Source: Diploptera punctata (Eukaryota; Arthropoda; Insecta; Blattodea; Blaberidae). Taken from it: 64,000 bases of DNA. The stretch is from assembly GCA_030220185.1 (NCBI GenBank), contig JASPKZ010004568.1:869501-933500 (forward strand). Reading direction: 5' to 3'. The notes beneath the pieces are model-generated. The model was given only the letters and a program-made list of their open reading frames with translations, ran no database searches and was not told the DNA's origin. A program made the position numbers and the translations under genes. Below are positions 1 through 10,700 of this stretch, one piece after another (positions within the stretch are counted from its first letter, which is position 1; each line of letters starts with the position of its first letter).

Positions 1-50
1 TTAAAGAAAGAACGTTTCTGGATCCACAATTATGATCACTAATGTATGGT

Positions 51-370
51 GATCCACCGCTGTGGTGTTGAGTTAGCGTGCTGCCTTGTCACGCAGCGGG
101 CCCGGGTTCAATTCCCGGTCGGGACAGGCTCCTGGGTGAGTTTTTTTCGTTTTTTTTTCACCTGCAAGACAAATTTCAGGAAGCATAGGGCCCAACGGTC
201 TCCGAAAATAATCCGGTCATCATCATTATCATCGTTATCATTATCATCATCATCCTTCACCGTTGTGGACAGCAACGGTAAGCTATCACGGTATAATTCC
301 CTAGTAAAGCTTTACAATGATATGATTGCAGTGAAAGACCTGCCCTCGGGCATAATTACTATGGATGGAT
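51..370 (+). mobile_element. SINE-A copy 1, tRNA-Asp-derived SINE
   Basis: The 5' part reads as a degenerate tRNA. It has an A-box-like stretch (TAGCGTGCTGCC), a TTGTCACG segment resembling a tRNA-Asp (GTC) anticodon loop, and a B box (GGTTCAATTCC) near 105-117. The body contains the family signature of a CACCTG(C/T)AAGACAAAT segment, a run of CATCAT repeats, and a 3' end reading CCCTCGGGCATAATTACTATGG. Six further copies occur in this window (18641, 19664, 21312, 22556, 49561, 53217), which makes the family assignment firm. A possible diverged target duplication (AATGTATGG at 41-49 and AATGCATG at 373-380) is weak. The 112-codon open frame across this copy is incidental. Confidence 0.85.
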
Positions 371-493
371 GGAATGCATGTTGAATCCACTAGAGAAACC
401 ATGTAGGCAAGCATTAAAAAAACTGATTTTTTTTTTTTTTGGAAATCCATGGCGTAATATTATTTTGATATCTTCAACAATCTTATATCTTAT

Positions 494-740
494 TAACAAT
501 TGGTTTGTAATATGTCCTTAAAAGTGCACTTCCTGCAATCATATCTAGATTTCTTCCCTGGAAACTTTGGCGCAAAGAGCGATGAGCACGGGGAATAATT
601 TCATCGGGAGATTTAAGCTACGGAAAAGAGATATCAAGGCAAATGGAATCCTAATATGATGGCCGATTATTGTTGAACCATCAAGAGAGATGTTCCACTC
701 GCAAAATATATAAATATATTAAAAAATCATAATTTTTAGT
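494..740 (+). pseudogene. Fragment of an uncharacterised multicopy protein (C-terminal part)
   Basis: Reading in frame from TGT at 506 gives segments that line up with the C-terminal part of the long pseudogene at 13919-15590 on the other strand. Shared blocks include CNMSLK.HFL, FP.N.GA, DEHGE.FH, RYQGKW.PNM, ADYC.T and KRDVP.AKY. This copy has in-frame stops after DEHGE and at the ADYC Trp position, so it is dead. Nothing upstream of 494 matches the longer copy, so it is truncated at its 5' end. It shows that the protein family is dispersed and repeated. I do not know its function. Confidence 0.8.
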
Positions 741-2040
741 ATGTACGTGAGTCAGAATATTTGAATATTGTATAGTGATGAATGTATTTTTTTCTAATGC
801 CACCAGGTTGTCCTTTATGACATTTCTGACTCTCTCCCCTGACATTGACGGATGTACTGAAGAATGTAGAAAATATTAAAATGTTCGAAATTATAAACGC
901 CTGTATCCCGGAGATCTAGCGTGATGGGGAAAACCGACATCGTATTAGTTTTCAGTTCGAAACTGTAAATGAGGTGGACACCTCTCTTCTTTACGATTAA
1001 CTACTCAAGATAAAAAAAAATTTGGTCCATTGTTGATGTTGCAGATATAAATACAGCTTGTTGATCTATTTATAATTGAATTCTTCTTCGATAAAATAGT
1101 CATTTTTCTCAATATAATTGGTTTATAATATTCATGTCATATTATTACCTCTGCAATTCTTCCATTCCCTTTTTTATGTTATATTGATATTATTCATTTT
1201 TAAGAGAAATTAAATCAAATGGGTACAACTGGACACGACACACACCCAGACCCAAGGTAGAGATTATTAATCCAATTTTCCAATCGTACGAAATTCTTAC
1301 TCAAATTAAATATTTTTAACATGCGTTTTATAGTAAAATACTGAATGTAATTCTAATACGTCGACAGGTATTCCACCAATTGTAGTTGCCTTTTCAGTTT
1401 TTAAAGTTGATACAAAATGTTTAATTATTTTAGTATTCAAATTCCTATAGTTGCCTGGATAACGTGCGACACGTAAAGTATATATATGGACGAGGTTAAA
1501 CTACAGTAACGAGAGCTTTCTCGCTCTACGGTTTTCTCTATTGCAATTTATTATTCTAATTTCCGATTATTCAGTATATAAACCAAATAAAAAATCACTA
1601 TAAATTGTGAATTGAATTGATTTTAATGCGTTGTTTTTTAAGGCCTGACCAAAATTGAACAATCGTTATTCACTGTGCTTCAGTACTTTTCTAAGTTCTT
1701 ATTACTACTCAGTGATCAATTTTACAAAGTCTATTTAATTTTAAATTCTTACGAATGGTAAGGGACTCATTCGCGAGACATTGACAAGTTTGATTCGCCT
1801 CTTTGTCGAAAAGTTTACGTGTCGAGTTCGTTGACTCAATGGTGAGTTAGTTTATGATAGACGTCGCCTTTTTAGTGACGACGTCATACTGAAATCAGAA
1901 CTGATACTGAGAACATCATGATACTTCGGTTAATGATTCTTCCTACTAGTATTGATCCTGCCTACATTGAACGTCCGCTGCAGTTCATCACGGCATCTAC
2001 GACGTAGTGCTGCAAACGACAATCAATAAGTTGTTGACGT
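741..2040. other. AT-rich interval, no gene recognised
   Basis: No reading frame of useful length, no tRNA-like box pair and no clear inverted repeat was seen. Short poly-A and poly-T runs are common. Nothing here resembles the repeat families found elsewhere in the window. Confidence 0.5.
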
Positions 2041-2321
2041 TTTGGCTTGTAGTCTTTCGTGTGCTGTGATTGGCCGCATCAATTTTTTCAGTTTCGTCTC
2101 GGCCAATCAAATCCGCGGATACTACAGCTGGCTAGCAAATTCCTTGTTAGGGCGTGGCCCTAACACGGGGTGATCCTTGTGATTTTTTGTGTTTCTCTAT
2201 ATAAATTCGAGTGAAGTGCTATCAGGTAAGTGGAGTGGATACAATTATTATTGTGACATATAATCTTATCCTTTGGTGACAAGTGTTTAGTGCTTTTGTA
2301 TATAGTGACCAGAACTAAGAC
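2041..2321 (+). promoter_or_regulatory. Possible promoter and 5' leader of the gag reading frame
   Basis: The region is less AT-rich than its surroundings. It contains TGATTGG at about 2070 and GGCCAATCA at about 2101, which are CCAAT-box-like motifs on opposite strands. A TATA-like CTATATAAA lies at 2197-2205, about 115 bases before the first ATG at 2322. A splice-donor-like CAGGTAAGT occurs near 2224. Jockey-group LINEs normally use internal promoters downstream of their start, so an upstream TATA would be unusual if this is an intact element 5' end. This is inference from motifs only. Confidence 0.3.
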
Positions 2322-4214
2322 TTGGTATTACCAAGCACGATGGCTGCTATGCCAAAGTCTGACGGGTCTTTGAATCTAGAAATTGAGGATGTCGGGCCTC
2401 TCATACTCTGGGAAGACTCCGCGAACAAATTTGAAAAGTATGTCCACAAATATGGATACGATAAAGATCCCGAATTGAAAGAATTGCTTTCCACTCTTAG
2501 TGGAACTTTTCTATTACTCATAAATTTCATGGGTACTTTCCCGGATTATGAAAGGTCCGACGAAGCTCGTGATTTCACGTCTTCAGCTTTGGATCGGTTA
2601 AATAAATTGATCAATGAAAATGAACCAGGCCGTCCAACTTTCGAACCTATGCTTAATGAATTGAAAGGAGATCTATTAGAGATTCGCACAACTGCGCTTT
2701 TCTATACCTCCTTAGATCGTAAAGCAAAGAGTAACACAGAAGAAATACCCTCAACTAGCCGAGATATGGACACCAGTGAGCAGATGCCCACTGAGGAGCA
2801 AATGCTCACTGACGACCAGTCAACTGCTAGTGGCAAATCTACTCCTAAACGGAAAAATAGAAAGAAAAAAGACAAAGAAAAAGTACCGACACTAGTAGTC
2901 AAAAAAAACAAAAATTGATTCTTCTAAAGTAAAAGAACCCATATTACTGGGCAAACTCACTAATGTATTTCAACCTATACATCAATCTAACCGATCCACA
3001 GAGCCGCAGGAATCACGAGCTGAGGTTCCAGCAGTGTCTACTAATAATAAATTTTTAGTTCTAACTGAAATTCCAAATTCCACTGCAGGAACATCCTCAG
3101 AGATGGTCCCTCCTCAATCTACTGGCCCTACTATGGCTACGCCTAGTGCCGTTCCTTCAGGTAATACTGTCCAATCGGAGCAAAGACCCCCACCAATCAC
3201 AGTTATTGATCACGGGAATTTGTTCCGAATAAATAAAGAGTTGAAATCACTAATTGGCGACCAACTAAAATGTGTCAGTATTCCTGAAGGAATACGGTAT
3301 TATGCACGTTCACTGGAAGATTTCTTCAAGCTGAAGGAGTATTTTACTTCCCTAAATAGGGAATATTATACTTTTTTCAGCTGAAGAGGGATCTTCCTCT
3401 GAAGGTGGTGTTAAAGAGACTGCCTTCAAGTGTAGACCCATATGAAATTAAAGAGGAAATCCTCGCATTGGGTTTCCCAGTTAAATCTGTAAAGCAGATC
3501 ACTAAGACGGAAAATAATTTGGTTATACCTCTTCCCATCTATAATATATTAGAACTGGAACGCAATGGCAAAGCGTTGGAAATTTATGATTTGAAGCGTC
3601 TCTTGTACACAGTTGTAGCCATAGAACCATATAGACCCAGGGCTGGGCTTAAGCAGTGCTACCGGTGCCAGTCATTCAATCATACTTTTCCTGCCTGTAA
3701 TCGGGCTCCTCGCTGTGTTATCTGCGCTGGGCCTCACGGGCACAAGGACTGTACCCTAAAGGCTCAAGCGCGGAGAGACACTAATTTGCTAAAGTGTGCA
3801 AATTGCAAGGAGTCCGGTCACCCGGCGTCCTATAGAGGCTGCCCTGTTTTCAAGGCAGCCCTAGAAGCTTATAGCAGGGTAGCTAAACCCATCCCCAATC
3901 TAAAAGAGAAACCATCCACAAGTGATCCCATCCCAAATCCAATTGTAAATACAACTCAAAGAAAGGCCTTCACTTCTGTGAAGGTCGATCCAAGAGTTTC
4001 CTTCACCCAAGCTTTACAGACTCGTACTGCTTCCAGAACAACTTAAGAGAACAGCACTGCTAAAGCAAAGGGCCAGCAATTGCCAATAGGTAGCTTAAGT
4101 GCACGTGGGGAGGAGATTCTCCGGTATGTTCAGCCTTTATTGGCTGAACTGTCTAGTCCCATGGAGCGTTTCCTCTTCATGAGCCGACTGGTTAACCTGT
4201 GTTTTGCAGATTAA
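2322..4214 (+). pseudogene. Jockey-group LINE ORF1 (gag), broken by two frameshifts and one stop
   Basis: This is a nucleic-acid-binding gag protein of the Jockey/R1 type. The C-terminal half carries three zinc knuckles in the order typical of these gags: CX2CX4HX4C from about 3657, then CX2CX3HX4C, then CX2CX4HX6C ending near 3845. A PRE/C2HC-like domain precedes them (3405-3650; motif KRLPSSVDPYEIKEE). The N-terminal third is acidic and then rich in Ser, Thr and Lys. The frame starts at 2322 (a second ATG at 2340 is also possible) and shifts at an A8 run at 2901-2908. It shifts back at a T6 run at 3372-3377, meets a TAA at 4044-4046, and stays open in the same frame to TAA at 4212-4214. Both shifts lie in homopolymers, so sequencing error is possible as well as decay. 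Total coding length would be about 630 codons, somewhat long for a Jockey gag. No endonuclease or reverse transcriptase follows. Confidence 0.85.
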
Positions 4215-4950
4215 CCTCAAAAGGAGAGACCATCTACATAATAGTGCGAGACCACTCGCTTTTGAAGAGTGTGGCTCACTCTACACTGTCCGGCTTTCGG
4301 ACTCTCTGATTGCCGGCGGCGTAGTCTATGATGCCCTTTTTACAAGTATAGTGGTTTCCACTATTATTCTGGTGTAGACCTTTAGGTAAAATATATTGTC
4401 ACCAAAGGCTAAGGTTACATAATCCACAACCACTACTTGATAGCCACAAAGGAATTTGCTGCCAAGTTTATCCCATTGGGAAACAGTATGCAGCACACTG
4501 GACGGATGCAAGTCACCGTCAACAATCAGTCAGTCAGTTAGTGACGAGTGACTTGTTGGATGTCCCTCGCCCTTCGCACATCTCCGAGCTGCCTTCGACG
4601 AATTTCTCATGGGCTAAAAATATTCAGAAGATTAATTGTCAATAGGTAGCGATTATATCCTCTTTATGGATAATTCTACAGTTTGTCTCCTTCAAATGTG
4701 CATTAAGTAATTCTGTGTGAGTTGTCCTTTACGGGCAGATGAATTTGTCATCTTTATATATTATACGTTTTTGAGTTTAATACCTTAAAGTATTTTCTTT
4801 AAATATAAAATGACTCTCTCACAAACTAAGTACGTTGGCCGAGTTTTTTCTAAGTCGTTAATCGTTCTCATTTTTATTGAAAGTTTCAATAATATTTTTT
4901 TAAATAAATTATTCACCAAACAAAATAACTTGTTTACTGGAGGGTAACAG
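4215..4950. other. Interval after gag, no ORF2
   Basis: The 700 bases after the gag frame contain no endonuclease or reverse-transcriptase motif in any frame. A short open frame on the minus strand (4326-4511) has no recognisable domain. A GC-richer patch at 4240-4330 precedes AT-rich sequence. Confidence 0.5.
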
Positions 4951-5640
4951 ATATTCTTGGATAGCGTAACTGGCAGCGCATTAAAGTATCAATTCAGATG
5001 TCCGGGTTCCAATCCCCGTCTAATCATCTATTTTCCTTCTATGTCATATTAGGCTTGCATTGCTCAATGCCAAAACTGTAATTATAACATCGAAATAAAG
5101 AAGCGTTACTGTTATAAGATAATAATTCTCTTTAATTTGCTCACTTGTTATAATGGCTACCAGAGAGCAGAGAGATTGAGTTACCGTTACCTCTCGTAAT
5201 AGAAAGAAAAAAAATATATAAAGAAAAATAAATGTTTGTACGAGAATTCTTGAATAGTGTAACTTGGCAGCTCATTGAAGTATTAGTTCAGAGGTCCGGG
5301 TTCCAATCCCCGTCCAATCACATATTTTCTTTTCATGCCATATAATGTCTTGCATTTCTCAATGCCAAAAATGTAATTATAACATCGAAATAAAGAAACG
5401 ACACTGCTATAAAGCAAACATTATCTTTAATTTGCTTTCTTCTACCAGTGGCTACCAGAGGGCAGTGAGATCAAATTCTCGCTGCCTTTCGTAATAGAGA
5501 ATATATATAAAGATGAATAAATGTTTTTACAAGGATTCTTGGATAGCGTAACTGGCAATGTACTGAAGTATCAATTCAGAGGTCCGGGTTGAAATCCCCG
5601 TCCAAGCATCTACTTTTCTTTTCATGTCATATATATATAT
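4951..5640 (+). repeat. Tandem tRNA-like repeat, about 2.4 units of 290 bp
   Basis: Units begin at ATTCTTG(G/A)AT, at about 4953, 5246 and 5535, giving spacings of 293 and 289 bases. Each unit opens with a tRNA-like segment with D-arm GCGTAACTGGCAGCGC, an A box (TAGCGTAACTGG) and a B-box-like GGTTCCAATCC (GGTTGAAATCC in unit 3). In unit 3 a near-complete cloverleaf can be drawn: acceptor TCTTGGA/TCCAAGC with 6 of 7 pairs, anticodon stem CTGAA/TTCAG, and T stem CGGG/CCCG. After the tRNA-like part, units 1 and 2 share a 220-bp body with the block AATTATAACATCGAAATAAAG. Unit 3 is cut off by an (AT)n run at about 5629-5651. The units are clearly diverged from one another. Confidence 0.8.
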
Positions 5641-5935
5641 ATATATATATATTTATGCCTGTCCCAATCATGGTTAAAAAGGGTGAAGGGGAGGAGTAAG
5701 AACCTTGTTAAAAACCAGTGCTCCATACGCTTGGCTGATATTAGTCTGTGAAGGCCCTACCTAGGATTACAAGTGCTATTGTCTCTTGCAGTCAGACCCT
5801 GGTTTCTCAAAGGCTAAATGAAGAGAACCTTGATTAAAAATCCCCTGCTCCTCTAGATTGGGGTTGACGCATTATGCTAATTACCTTTTGGTTTGAAAAA
5901 ATTACTAAAAATGCTAAAAAGCCCAATAATGTAAA

Positions 5936-5979
<44 letters not shown>
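5936..5979. repeat. (GA)n microsatellite
   Basis: An almost pure run of GA dinucleotides of about 40 bases. The preceding 280 bases (5655-5935) show no gene or recognised repeat. Confidence 0.95.
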
Positions 5980-5984
<5 letters not shown>

Positions 5985-6097
5985 TGTGGAAGAGAATGAC
6001 AATACATTAATTAGGCGCAGGAAGATGTTGTGAAACATTGTGAAACCTGCTAAATAAATAAGTAAATAAATATATATATATATGTATATATATATTT

Positions 6098-6430
6098 GGC
6101 GGCTCCGTGGAGCAAGCGGTTAAACACACGCCTCTCACCCCTGGCGTCTTGAGATTGAAGTTCGGTCATCCCATATGGGTTTCGTGGAGGACCAAACATA
6201 GCTTCGAGAGTTTTTTTGACGGTGTTGGTCCCTTTTTCCTTGGCACAAATTTCATTCCACCATTTCTCCAAACTCATTTTGTTCATTTCGTTCTTCCGTC
6301 CCTGTGACAGTGCGTCAGGCGTGAAAGACTGGCATCCTTGTCGTACATGACCTCTAAACATATATACAGGGAGTTCATCTAATCTCATCTCTCGATCCAA
6401 TCCTAAGCTGGGCACGAGTTGAGGATATTA
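6098..6430 (+). mobile_element. Possible SINE with Leu/Ser-tRNA-like head
   Basis: The start contains TGGAGCAAGCGGTTAAAC, which resembles the A-box and D-arm of class II (Leu/Ser) tRNAs. A weaker B-box-like stretch follows at about 6155. The segment ends in an ATTATT-rich tail near 6425-6450, as SINEs do. Open frames on both strands here look incidental. Only one copy is visible, so the call is tentative. Confidence 0.4.
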
Positions 6431-6639
6431 TTATTTTCATTATTATATTAATAGACCATGGTTCAATCTATATTACCAAGTTTTACAAAATCTCCTCCAT
6501 ACTTACATTTTGCTTCGTTTTGAGTATAAACAAAGAGTAGTATATTATTAATAATTACAGTCTTTTCCTTCCCTTTTGAATATATTTAGGTGCATTGATC
6601 CTACAAAACACTTAACAATAATTCGCGTCTCAAGAAAAA

Positions 6640-8290
6640 TAACTCATGGTAATGAGAACAGGACACAATGCAAATACTGCTCTACTAAATATTTGCGAAG
6701 ACATACGCGAAGCTGCTGATAATCGAAAACTTGCCATTCTTACATTACTGGACTTTAGTAAAGCATTCTACACGGTAGACTTGGACTTATTGTTGCATAA
6801 ACTTAAAACCTCTTACTCTCTGATAGCGCCACGCAATGATTCAACTCCTACATTCATGAGCGCCAGCAATCTGTTGTAGGAAATCATGAATTATGTTCTT
6901 CTTGGTCCTTCTGTAAAGCTGGGGTTCCACAGGGTTCGGTGCTTGGACCTTTACTTTTTTAATCTACATAAATGACATATCCAACTCCCTAAAGCATTGC
7001 AAATATAATTTATTTGCAGACGACATACAAATCTACATCCACACAGACAAATATTCTCTAAATGACGCTGTTGCCAAAATTAACGAGGATCTTGACTCAC
7101 TTTAAATATGGACTGCAATTAAATCCTAGAAAGTCACAATCAATCATGATGGGTCACCAGAGACTATTATCTACAATTAACCTAAACACAGTCTCGCATG
7201 TGTCACTAAATGGAGTTAAAATCCCTTATAGTGAGACAGTAAAAATTCTAGGAGTATTTATTGATAACAACTTAAAGTGGAATACACAAATAAACCGTAC
7301 ATGCAAAACAGTCTCCTCAATAATACATTCATTAAATCGCGTAAAGAATTGCCTGCCATTCTCTCTTAGGAAAATGTTAGTAGAAACACTTGCAATGCCC
7401 CATTTTGATTATTGTGACACTCTTTTTACAGACTTAAATATTATTTACACTCAAAGACTTCAACGTGCTCATAATTCTTGGCATGTTTTATTTGTGGTAT
7501 TCGTAAATTTGACCATGTTACACCGTACAATTATCGTGGCTTCGACTAAGAGATCGTAGAACTGTCCATTCCGTATCCCTTCTCTATAAAATCCTTCACA
7601 CATCATCACCTAATTATTTATCACGCCGCTGCATCAGACTATCCGACACACATAATCTTGACACTCGATCCCATCAGCACATTGCCCTTTATATCCCACC
7701 TCATCACACTGTATATTATTCATTATATTTTACGGTCTCACTTACCAAAACATGGAAATCCCTTCCGACCTATGTCAGAGACTGTCAAACTATAACATCC
7801 TTCAAAAACAAATTAAAGAATGATTTAATAGGAAACTAACTTATACACCTCACTGATAGTATTCTTTTAACAATTAATAAATTTAATTATCTATGAAAAT
7901 AATATTAAGATTAACAAATATTTTCTTTTGTTTTGTTTTAAATATTGTACAAACGTAAAATTAGTTTTCTATATCTCATTATTTTTCTTTGTTTTTATAA
8001 ACGTTAGACAGGCACAATTTAATATGTCTTGCTTGTATGCACTTTATTATTAGTTTTTGTCTTAATTTTAACTACCATTAACTGGTTGCATTATAGATCG
8101 TAATATAATAGATATTATCTTTTTGATCAAATTTGTTTTAGTATTTAATATTAGAGTTCATAGAGATTGTTATATTCTGATGTAATATATGTTTGTCCTG
8201 GTGAGTGGAAGAGAAGGCCACATGGCCTTAACTCCACCAGGCTAAATAAATCTAATCTAAATCAATCTAATTTAATCTAATCTAAAAATT
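6640..8290 (+). mobile_element. CR1/Jockey-group LINE, RT-containing 3' part
   Basis: Reverse-transcriptase motifs are readable in order. Motif A reads LLDFSKAF (about 6750). A GVPQGSVLGPLLF-like motif B lies at about 6915-6960 and an FADD motif C at about 7010-7025. The thumb and C-terminal region contain KILGVFIDNNLKW (about 7240) and later LPTYVRDCQ (about 7770). The frame is interrupted by an early stop at 6879, a frameshift near 6955, a stop near 7100 and a further break near 7559, so it is inactive. The 3' end has GAAGGCCACATGGCCTTAAC followed by a tail of TCTAA-like repeats to about 8287. A reverse-strand relative sits at 36232-36960 and a short 3' piece at 55005-55140. No endonuclease was seen, so the copy is 5'-truncated. 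Confidence 0.85.
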
Positions 8291-8396
8291 GATTGCAATT
8301 ACATCTGAATAATGTAAACCAAGTACTGTTGCACTTTATTACGAGTGCCAAACAAATGAAATACATGTGGGAGACTTTTGGACCGATTATATTATT

Positions 8397-8694
8397 AATT
8401 AAAAGGAACGATACTAGTAAAAGTCATGGTGATTTTCCGTTGAGGTATTAGTTCACAGTAATATAATGTACGGTTAAAAACTATAGTATAATATAAACTA
8501 TAATATATTCTCACAACCAAGTCAGTGCTTCAACAAGGGTCAACAAGAACGGACCTAATGCATTCTGCTGATGATGGGACTAGTCCCGAAAGGCCTACAG
8601 AGTTTTAAAAGAACTTAAGTTGAGGAGACGGACCTACAAGGTAACTATATTATAGATTTTAACCGTACATTATATTAATATAATTAAAAGGAAC
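8397..8694 (+). mobile_element. Short Penelope-like 3' fragment in a 13-bp target duplication
   Basis: A 272-bp insert at 8410-8681 is flanked by exact copies of AATTAAAAGGAAC (8397-8409 and 8682-8694). Just inside the ends are inverted repeats of about 27 bases around the core TAATGTACGGTTAAAA (8459-8487 and 8650-8676). Centrally, CTGATGA, a GGGACTAGTCCC stem and GAAA occur in hammerhead-ribozyme order (8568-8591). No coding sequence remains. The Penelope assignment rests on the hammerhead-like core and the target duplication, because Penelope-like elements are known to carry such ribozymes in their terminal repeats. Confidence 0.55.
8568..8591 (+). ncRNA. Hammerhead-ribozyme-like core motif
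   Basis: CTGATGA at 8568-8574 is followed by self-complementary GGGACTAGTCCC (stem II) and GAAA at 8588-8591. The two invariant single-stranded blocks and stem II match the hammerhead consensus. Helices I and III and the cleavage site are not clear here, so catalytic competence is unproven. Confidence 0.45.
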
Positions 8695-9460
8695 TAGACC
8701 AAGTGATGATGGGCAAAAACGTAGAGAGCGTTTAACTTGTGCCAACAAACTTTGTAAGTCCAAATTTTAAACCAAGATAGTACAATAATTCTGGGAAGTC
8801 AGGTTGTAATTTATTTTTATATATTATATACTTTATTGTAATTTTATACGGCACAGATAAATTGAGGAACCCTGAAAGCTATAAAATGTATTTTTATGAA
8901 GAAAATTGATGCGAATTTTATGTTGAGTAACAAGTTCTACAATTTGTAATTAAACAAGAAGTAATAAATATTATTAATAAAAAATGTCTATAGAATGTTT
9001 TATTTTTATTGATGATGTGAAATAAACCATTACATTTAAAAAATTGTGATTTATTTCATCACAAAAAGAGTTTCTCAATTTCTTAAAAAAATTGATTTTC
9101 TAAATTATATTCCCAAGAGAATCTTTTCTAATTGTTTAAAGAGTTAAAATTTCTAATTTGAGTTGCATATCTAGGAAGTGTATTCAGAAGATATTTCAAT
9201 TTCTATCCGTGTAAAAAATTGTATTTAATGAAACTTCAATCAAAGTCTAGCATGCATTGGAACGGAGAGTGGCGAAGTTTTAAAATATTCTCTTCATATA
9301 AAAGAACGACCATTTAGAACACAGTTATTGTTGTTCTTAAAATGTAACGAAATTGAAACATTTCGGGGCCCCAAATTTATAGATTCCGTTAGTGGAATCC
9401 AAATATTAACTAAACTAATTGCGGAAAAAAAAATTTATTTAAGTTATGTTAATACCAAAA
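8695..9460. other. AT-rich interval, no gene recognised
   Basis: Poly-A and poly-T rich sequence with a few short direct repeats (ATTTATTTCATCA-like near 9040). No coding or repeat signature was identified. Confidence 0.5.
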
Positions 9461-9461
9461 C

Positions 9462-9900
9462 ATTGTCTTCTTCTTCTTCTTCCTTCCAAGTATTAGGCCA
9501 AGGCCTGTTACGATCCTATAGAAAATTTTCCCTTATGGGAAATTCTCGTATAAGACTTGAAAGCATAATAATAGACCCTTCGATTGGTTGCTGGCCAAAG
9601 GAAGGCAAGACCAGTGATGGGGCTGCCATCTTATAGCCTCTGGTCAGGCTTTTCTGGAGAAGAAAAGGAAATAAAGGAAAGACAAAATGGAAAAAAGGAA
9701 GGACTCCCTAGCCCTCGGATGCCCTAATAGCGTTGGGATCGAAAAAACAAGAGTTAACCAAGAGAGGTTAGATAGTAAAGTTAAAAGAGTGCAAAACACA
9801 AGTAAGTGGAAGAAATGTTTTGCACAGCTTGGGCACCTTGTGGTCGCCATCCACATATCCCCTAGATGAGGACCCCTATTACTCGGAATATCCGTATTTT
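9462..9900 (-). mobile_element. Internally deleted RTE-like LINE remnant (LINE-B ends)
   Basis: Read on the minus strand, 9465-9530 resembles the 3' end of the LINE-B family: a GTAACAGGCC-type segment followed by a GAA-repeat tail. The adjoining 9590-9870 resembles the LINE-B 5' leader. The plus-strand phrase AGTGATGGGGCTGCCATCTT corresponds to AGTGGTGGGGTTGCCACCTT at 29715-29734. The body of the element is missing between them, so this is a deletion derivative or a juxtaposition of two fragments. No reading frame survives. Confidence 0.45.
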
Positions 9901-10350
9901 GAATCAAGTTCAGTTTAATATACGCTGGGCATGAAACTGTTAGTTATATAGATAATGAATTCACATAAAATTATCCAATATAGTAATTGTACCATTTCAC
10001 TTGTTTTATTCTTAGCCTCCTTGCCTTCAGTCTAAGAGTGTTTTCACTTGCACTATTTGCTGTAAACTTGGCAACGCTATGACGCTGCCGCAATCAAGGT
10101 TATACGTTGCAACACTATAACAACGTGACCGTTCACGCTTCTGTATCGGTCTCGTTACTCTTCCGCTGGGAATAGTCTAGGGCAGTGGCTGGATTCTGCT
10201 CCTGCATCACATACACAAGACTCTTCCGCCAGGATTTTCCAAGGCAGATGCTGGGTTTTGCTCCTTCATCACAATGTTCAAGACTACAACGCACATGTAT
10301 CTCAACACGCAGATAAGTTCATCAAGATATGAAGCTTATATAACTAAATA
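9901..10350. other. No gene recognised
   Basis: Mixed composition. A partial internal duplication is visible at 10150-10290, where the words CTCTTCCGC and TTCTGCTCC recur, but no known repeat or reading frame was seen. Confidence 0.4.
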
Positions 10351-10700
10351 GCTAACTCACTGGCATTATCGAACCCGTAGGTTCATGGCCGCGCGGACAT
10401 AAGCTCTCCATATATCCCTATCTTGAGCCAATGTTTTCTAATCATCCCCTGTATAATCTACTTTCCTCAAATTATACTTAATATTATTCTGCAACCTCAT
10501 TCTTGGTCTATCAACTGGGCGTGCTCCCTCTGGTTTTCCTACAAGAATCTTCCATGCACGTATTTCATTCTCCATTCGTGCCACATGTCCAGCCCATCGC
10601 AGTCTATGACACTTAACTGTTCTCTTTATATCTGGCTTCCTATAAAGACCATGTAATTCATTGTTTTGCAGTCTTCTCCATTCACCTGTACGAGCTTATA
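10350..10700 (-). mobile_element. LINE-A 3' fragment
   Basis: On the minus strand this encodes the C-terminal tail typical of LINE-A: a zinc-knuckle-less basic segment with LRWAGHVARM-like, GKPEG and GRP.M motifs, ending with a region that reads AMNLRV. The 3' terminus contains AACCTACGGGTTCGATAATGCCAGTGAGTTAG, split here only for reading. Stops and frameshifts are present. Further copies occur at 16735, 17960, 42120, 43380, 52935, 55310, 59700 and 61000. Confidence 0.8.

Noticed and set aside
46..384. 112-codon open frame over the first SINE
   Set aside because: It crosses the SINE tRNA head, B box and CATCAT run. No domain is recognisable and other SINE copies do not keep the frame.
6050..6415. 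121-codon minus-strand open frame
   Set aside because: It overlaps an AT-repeat and a SINE-like segment; no domain or homologous copy was seen.
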